Origin: Saccharothrix sp. NRRL B-16348
GTDB taxonomy: Bacteria > Actinomycetota > Actinomycetes > Mycobacteriales > Pseudonocardiaceae
Direction: 5' to 3'
Assembly (NCBI RefSeq): GCF_001280085.1
Contig: NZ_LGED01000002.1
Location: forward strand, 1-64,000
DNA length: 64,000 bases
Shown: piece by piece, positions 62,007 through 64,000 of the stretch
How the letters are laid out: every line of letters starts with the position of its first letter
Numbering within the stretch: the stretch's first letter is position 1
Translations under genes and position numbers: made by a program
Notes under the pieces: generated by a model
Told to the model about the DNA's origin: nothing
What the model saw: the letters and a program-made list of their open reading frames with translations, nothing else
Database searches by the model: none

Positions 62007-63280
62007 TTGCCGACGCTCGCCGTGTTCTCCTTGTAGTAGTCGGCCATCTCGGTCAGCACCTCGTGCGGCCCGAGCTGCCCGGTGATCAGCTTCTGCACCG
62101 ACGAGACCTGCGCGTCGTAGAAGCCGGGCGCGGGCCAGTCCGGGTAGAACGCCAACCGGTCGTCGTCGACGAGCGCCTTGAAGTCGTCGTTGAGCTGCTT
62201 GGTCTTCGGGTCCGTCGCGGGGGTGTCGCCCGGCGCGACCGCGATGCCGCCCGCGTCACGCAGCTTGTCCTGGATCGCCGGCGACATGGTGATCTCGATG
62301 AAGTCGTAGGCGAGCTGCTTGTTCTTCGAGCCCTTGGGCACGACCCACAGGTTGCCGCTGGAACCGGCGGTCATGCCCGGCCACGGCGCCGTGGCCCACT
62401 CGAAGTCCTTGACCTGCGCCTGCACCCGGCCGTACCACCAGCTGCCGCTGATCATGATGGGGTGCTTGCCCTGCATGAACGACAGGCCCATGTCCTCGGC
62501 CTTCACGCCGGCGGAGTCCTTCGAGATGTAGCCCTCGCGCAGCCACTTGGCGAACGTCTCCGCGCCGAACACCCACGGGTTGTCGTGGAAGTTCACGTCA
62601 CCGGTGTAGCGCTGGAACCGGTCGACCCAGTCGCGGTCGGCCTTCGTCAGCGCCAGCTGGTACAGGATCTGGTGGGCCGGGTACTCGGCCCCGCCGACCG
62701 CGAGCGGCGTGATGCCGGCGGCGGCGAACTTCGTCATCGCGGCGGTCAGGTCGTCCAGCGTCTTCGGCGCGGACAGGCCCTGCTGGTCGAACATGGTCTT
62801 GTTGTAGTAGACCATCACGTACTCGGCGTAGTTGGGGATGCCGTACCACTTCCCGGACCCCATCACGCCGCGCTCGTCGTACTTGGCCGTGGTGTCGATG
62901 CCGGGCCCGAGCTTCTTGTCCCAGCCCCGCTTGGTGACCTCTTCGCTCATGTCGGCCAGCAGGCCCTGCTTGGACAGCAGGCCGGTGGTCGCGTTGCCCT
63001 TGTTGTACTCGAGGAGGTCCGGCGCGTCGTTGGAGTTGAGCACCATCGACGCCGTCTTCTGGATCTGCTCGAAGCCCTTCTCCTCGAACTCCACCTTCAC
63101 GCCGGGGTGCGAGGCCTCGAACTGCTTGATCGCCTCGGCCCACGCCACGCCCATGGCGCTGTCCGGTCCCTCGTAGTGCCACAGCTTGAGGGTGTTGGGG
63201 TCGGAGGCTCCGTCGGAGCCCCCGCAGCCGGCCACGGCCAGCACGGCCGCGACCGCGGCCACCAGGAGACGCTTGGACAT
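62003..63280 (-). CDS. Sugar ABC transporter substrate-binding lipoprotein
   Basis: The leader MSKRLLVAAVAAVLAVAGC ends in a lipobox, so the protein is anchored outside the membrane. The remaining 400 residues have the family-1 extracellular solute-binding fold (LKLWHYEGPDSAMG, FEEKGFEQIQKTAS, GLSFMQGKHPIMISGSWWYG). It would catch oligosaccharides for the two permeases. Its ATG overlaps the GH3 stop (TGATG). Tryptophan and tyrosine side chains are abundant, as expected for sugar binding. Confidence 0.93.
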   Translation of the reverse strand: MSKRLLVAAVAAVLAVAGCGGSDGASDPNTLKLWHYEGPDSAMGVAWAEAIKQFEASHPGVKVEFEEKGFEQIQKTASMVLNSNDAPDLLEYNKGNATTGLLSKQGLLADMSEEVTKRGWDKKLGPGIDTTAKYDERGVMGSGKWYGIPNYAEYVMVYYNKTMFDQQGLSAPKTLDDLTAAMTKFAAAGITPLAVGGAEYPAHQILYQLALTKADRDWVDRFQRYTGDVNFHDNPWVFGAETFAKWLREGYISKDSAGVKAEDMGLSFMQGKHPIMISGSWWYGRVQAQVKDFEWATAPWPGMTAGSSGNLWVVPKGSKNKQLAYDFIEITMSPAIQDKLRDAGGIAVAPGDTPATDPKTKQLNDDFKALVDDDRLAFYPDWPAPGFYDAQVSSVQKLITGQLGPHEVLTEMADYYKENTASVGK

Positions 63281-64000
63281 CAGGATGTTCCCTCCACGGT
63301 GAGGTTGTCGATCCGGGCCTTCCCCGTGAAGACCAGGTACACGTCCTGCCGACCGGTCGCGCCGCGCAACGGCGACGTGACCGCGGTCCAGGAGTACTTG
63401 TCCGTCGTGGTCGGCACGGCGAGCGTGCCCACCAGCCGGCCGGTGGGACCGCCGAGGCGCACCTCGACCGTCGTCGGCGCGTCCGGGTTCGCGACCCGGG
63501 CCGTCAGCGACCGGGCCGACCGGCCCAGGTCGACGTCCTCGAACGCGACCCACTGGCCGGGCGCGGTCGAGGCGACGGCGGTGCCGCGTTCCTTGGTGGT
63601 GTCCACCAGCGTCACGCCGGAGTAGTCGTCGAAGTTCTGCGCCTGCGTGGTCTTGCGCAGGTCGCGCGGCGGGATCGTCTCGCCACGCACGCTGATCGTG
63701 CGGGTCAGCGGGCCGACGGTCAGGTCGTGCGGCGCGGTCTCCACCACCGGCTTCCCGCGGGTGACGTCCCAGAACGCCAGGTCGGCCGCGCGGACGGTCA
63801 GCTCGACCGTCTTCGTCTCACCGGGCCGCAGCTCCACCCGGTCGAACGCGCGCAACTGCTTGACCGGCTGCTGGACCCGCGACTTCTTCTGGTGCGAGTA
63901 CAGCTGCACCACCTCGGCGCCCGCGCGGTCGCCCCTGTTCGTCACGTCGACGCGGACCTTCACCTGGCCGGCGGCGTCCACCGCGGTCCGGTCCACCCTC
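63280..64000 (-). CDS. C-terminal part of a GH3 glycosidase (5' end outside the window)
   Basis: The visible 240 residues begin inside a fibronectin-III-like domain typical of GH3 beta-glucosidases/xylosidases (VRVDVTNRGDRAGAEVVQLY ... RPGETKTVELTV). They end with a CBM6/CBM35-like sandwich (about the last 130 residues, QNFDDYSGVTLVDT ... FTGKARIDNLTVEG). The catalytic barrel lies beyond the right edge, so activity cannot be judged. It is upstream of, and coupled to, the binding-protein gene, which points to a beta-glucosidase or similar role in the same pathway. Confidence 0.8.
   Translation of the reverse strand, partial: RVDRTAVDAAGQVKVRVDVTNRGDRAGAEVVQLYSHQKKSRVQQPVKQLRAFDRVELRPGETKTVELTVRAADLAFWDVTRGKPVVETAPHDLTVGPLTRTISVRGETIPPRDLRKTTQAQNFDDYSGVTLVDTTKERGTAVASTAPGQWVAFEDVDLGRSARSLTARVANPDAPTTVEVRLGGPTGRLVGTLAVPTTTDKYSWTAVTSPLRGATGRQDVYLVFTGKARIDNLTVEGTS

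Overview
The DNA is very GC-rich with the codon bias of a filamentous actinomycete. The mix of genes (2-methylisoborneol synthesis, tyrosinase with caddie protein, many secreted glycosidases, NACHT and NB-ARC NTPases, F420/PPOX-type oxidoreductase) fits the Pseudonocardiaceae (Saccharothrix, Lentzea or Actinosynnema type). That placement is inference from style and gene content; there is no rRNA in the window. No tRNA, rRNA, CRISPR array or origin was seen.

Left part (1-22.6 kb): the window opens inside the end of an IS3-like element that has cut a secreted GH87-like alpha-1,3-glucanase gene. Next come a PPOX-fold oxidoreductase and two large membrane cyclic-di-GMP proteins (GGDEF with a worn HD-GYP; PAS-GGDEF-EAL) on either side of a TenA-like gene and an inverted-repeat array. 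Then follow a membrane metallophosphoesterase, the melC1-melC2 tyrosinase pair, a four-gene molybdate uptake operon (HTH-TOBE regulator, modA, modB, modC), an oxidoreductase with twin palindromic operators, the two-gene 2-methylisoborneol operon, an arginyl-tRNA synthetase and a NACHT-membrane protein.

Middle (22.7-43.5 kb): a beta-helix/ricin-lectin exoenzyme, a GH13 oligo-1,6-glucosidase, a GNAT enzyme, an MFS exporter and an ABC-F protein come first. Two compact operons are the most interesting part of the window. One (32.2-36.1 kb) encodes a J-domain/pseudokinase, a vWA protein, an adenylosuccinate-synthetase paralogue with a rebuilt aspartate loop, and an NrtR-like regulator with a dead Nudix box; a palindrome sits against the first start codon. 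The other (37.3-40.9 kb, minus strand) has four overlapping genes: a nine-cysteine repeat protein, a DUF692/MNIO enzyme, its DUF2063 partner and a VioB-like ferritin-like enzyme. A lipocalin-like gene faces it.

Right part (43.7-64 kb): a cyclase-like/NB-ARC/TPR protein and a MocR regulator beside tandem aldo/keto reductases lead into a glycan locus. That locus has a secreted GH2 beta-galactosidase with a LamG insert, a divergent LacI regulator with palindromic operators, and an operon reading leftward from the right edge: GH3 (partial), sugar-binding lipoprotein, two permeases, GH31 alpha-xylosidase of YicI type, and secreted GH35 beta-galactosidase. Together these would take galactosylated xyloglucan oligosaccharides apart, so a xyloglucan-use locus is the best reading.
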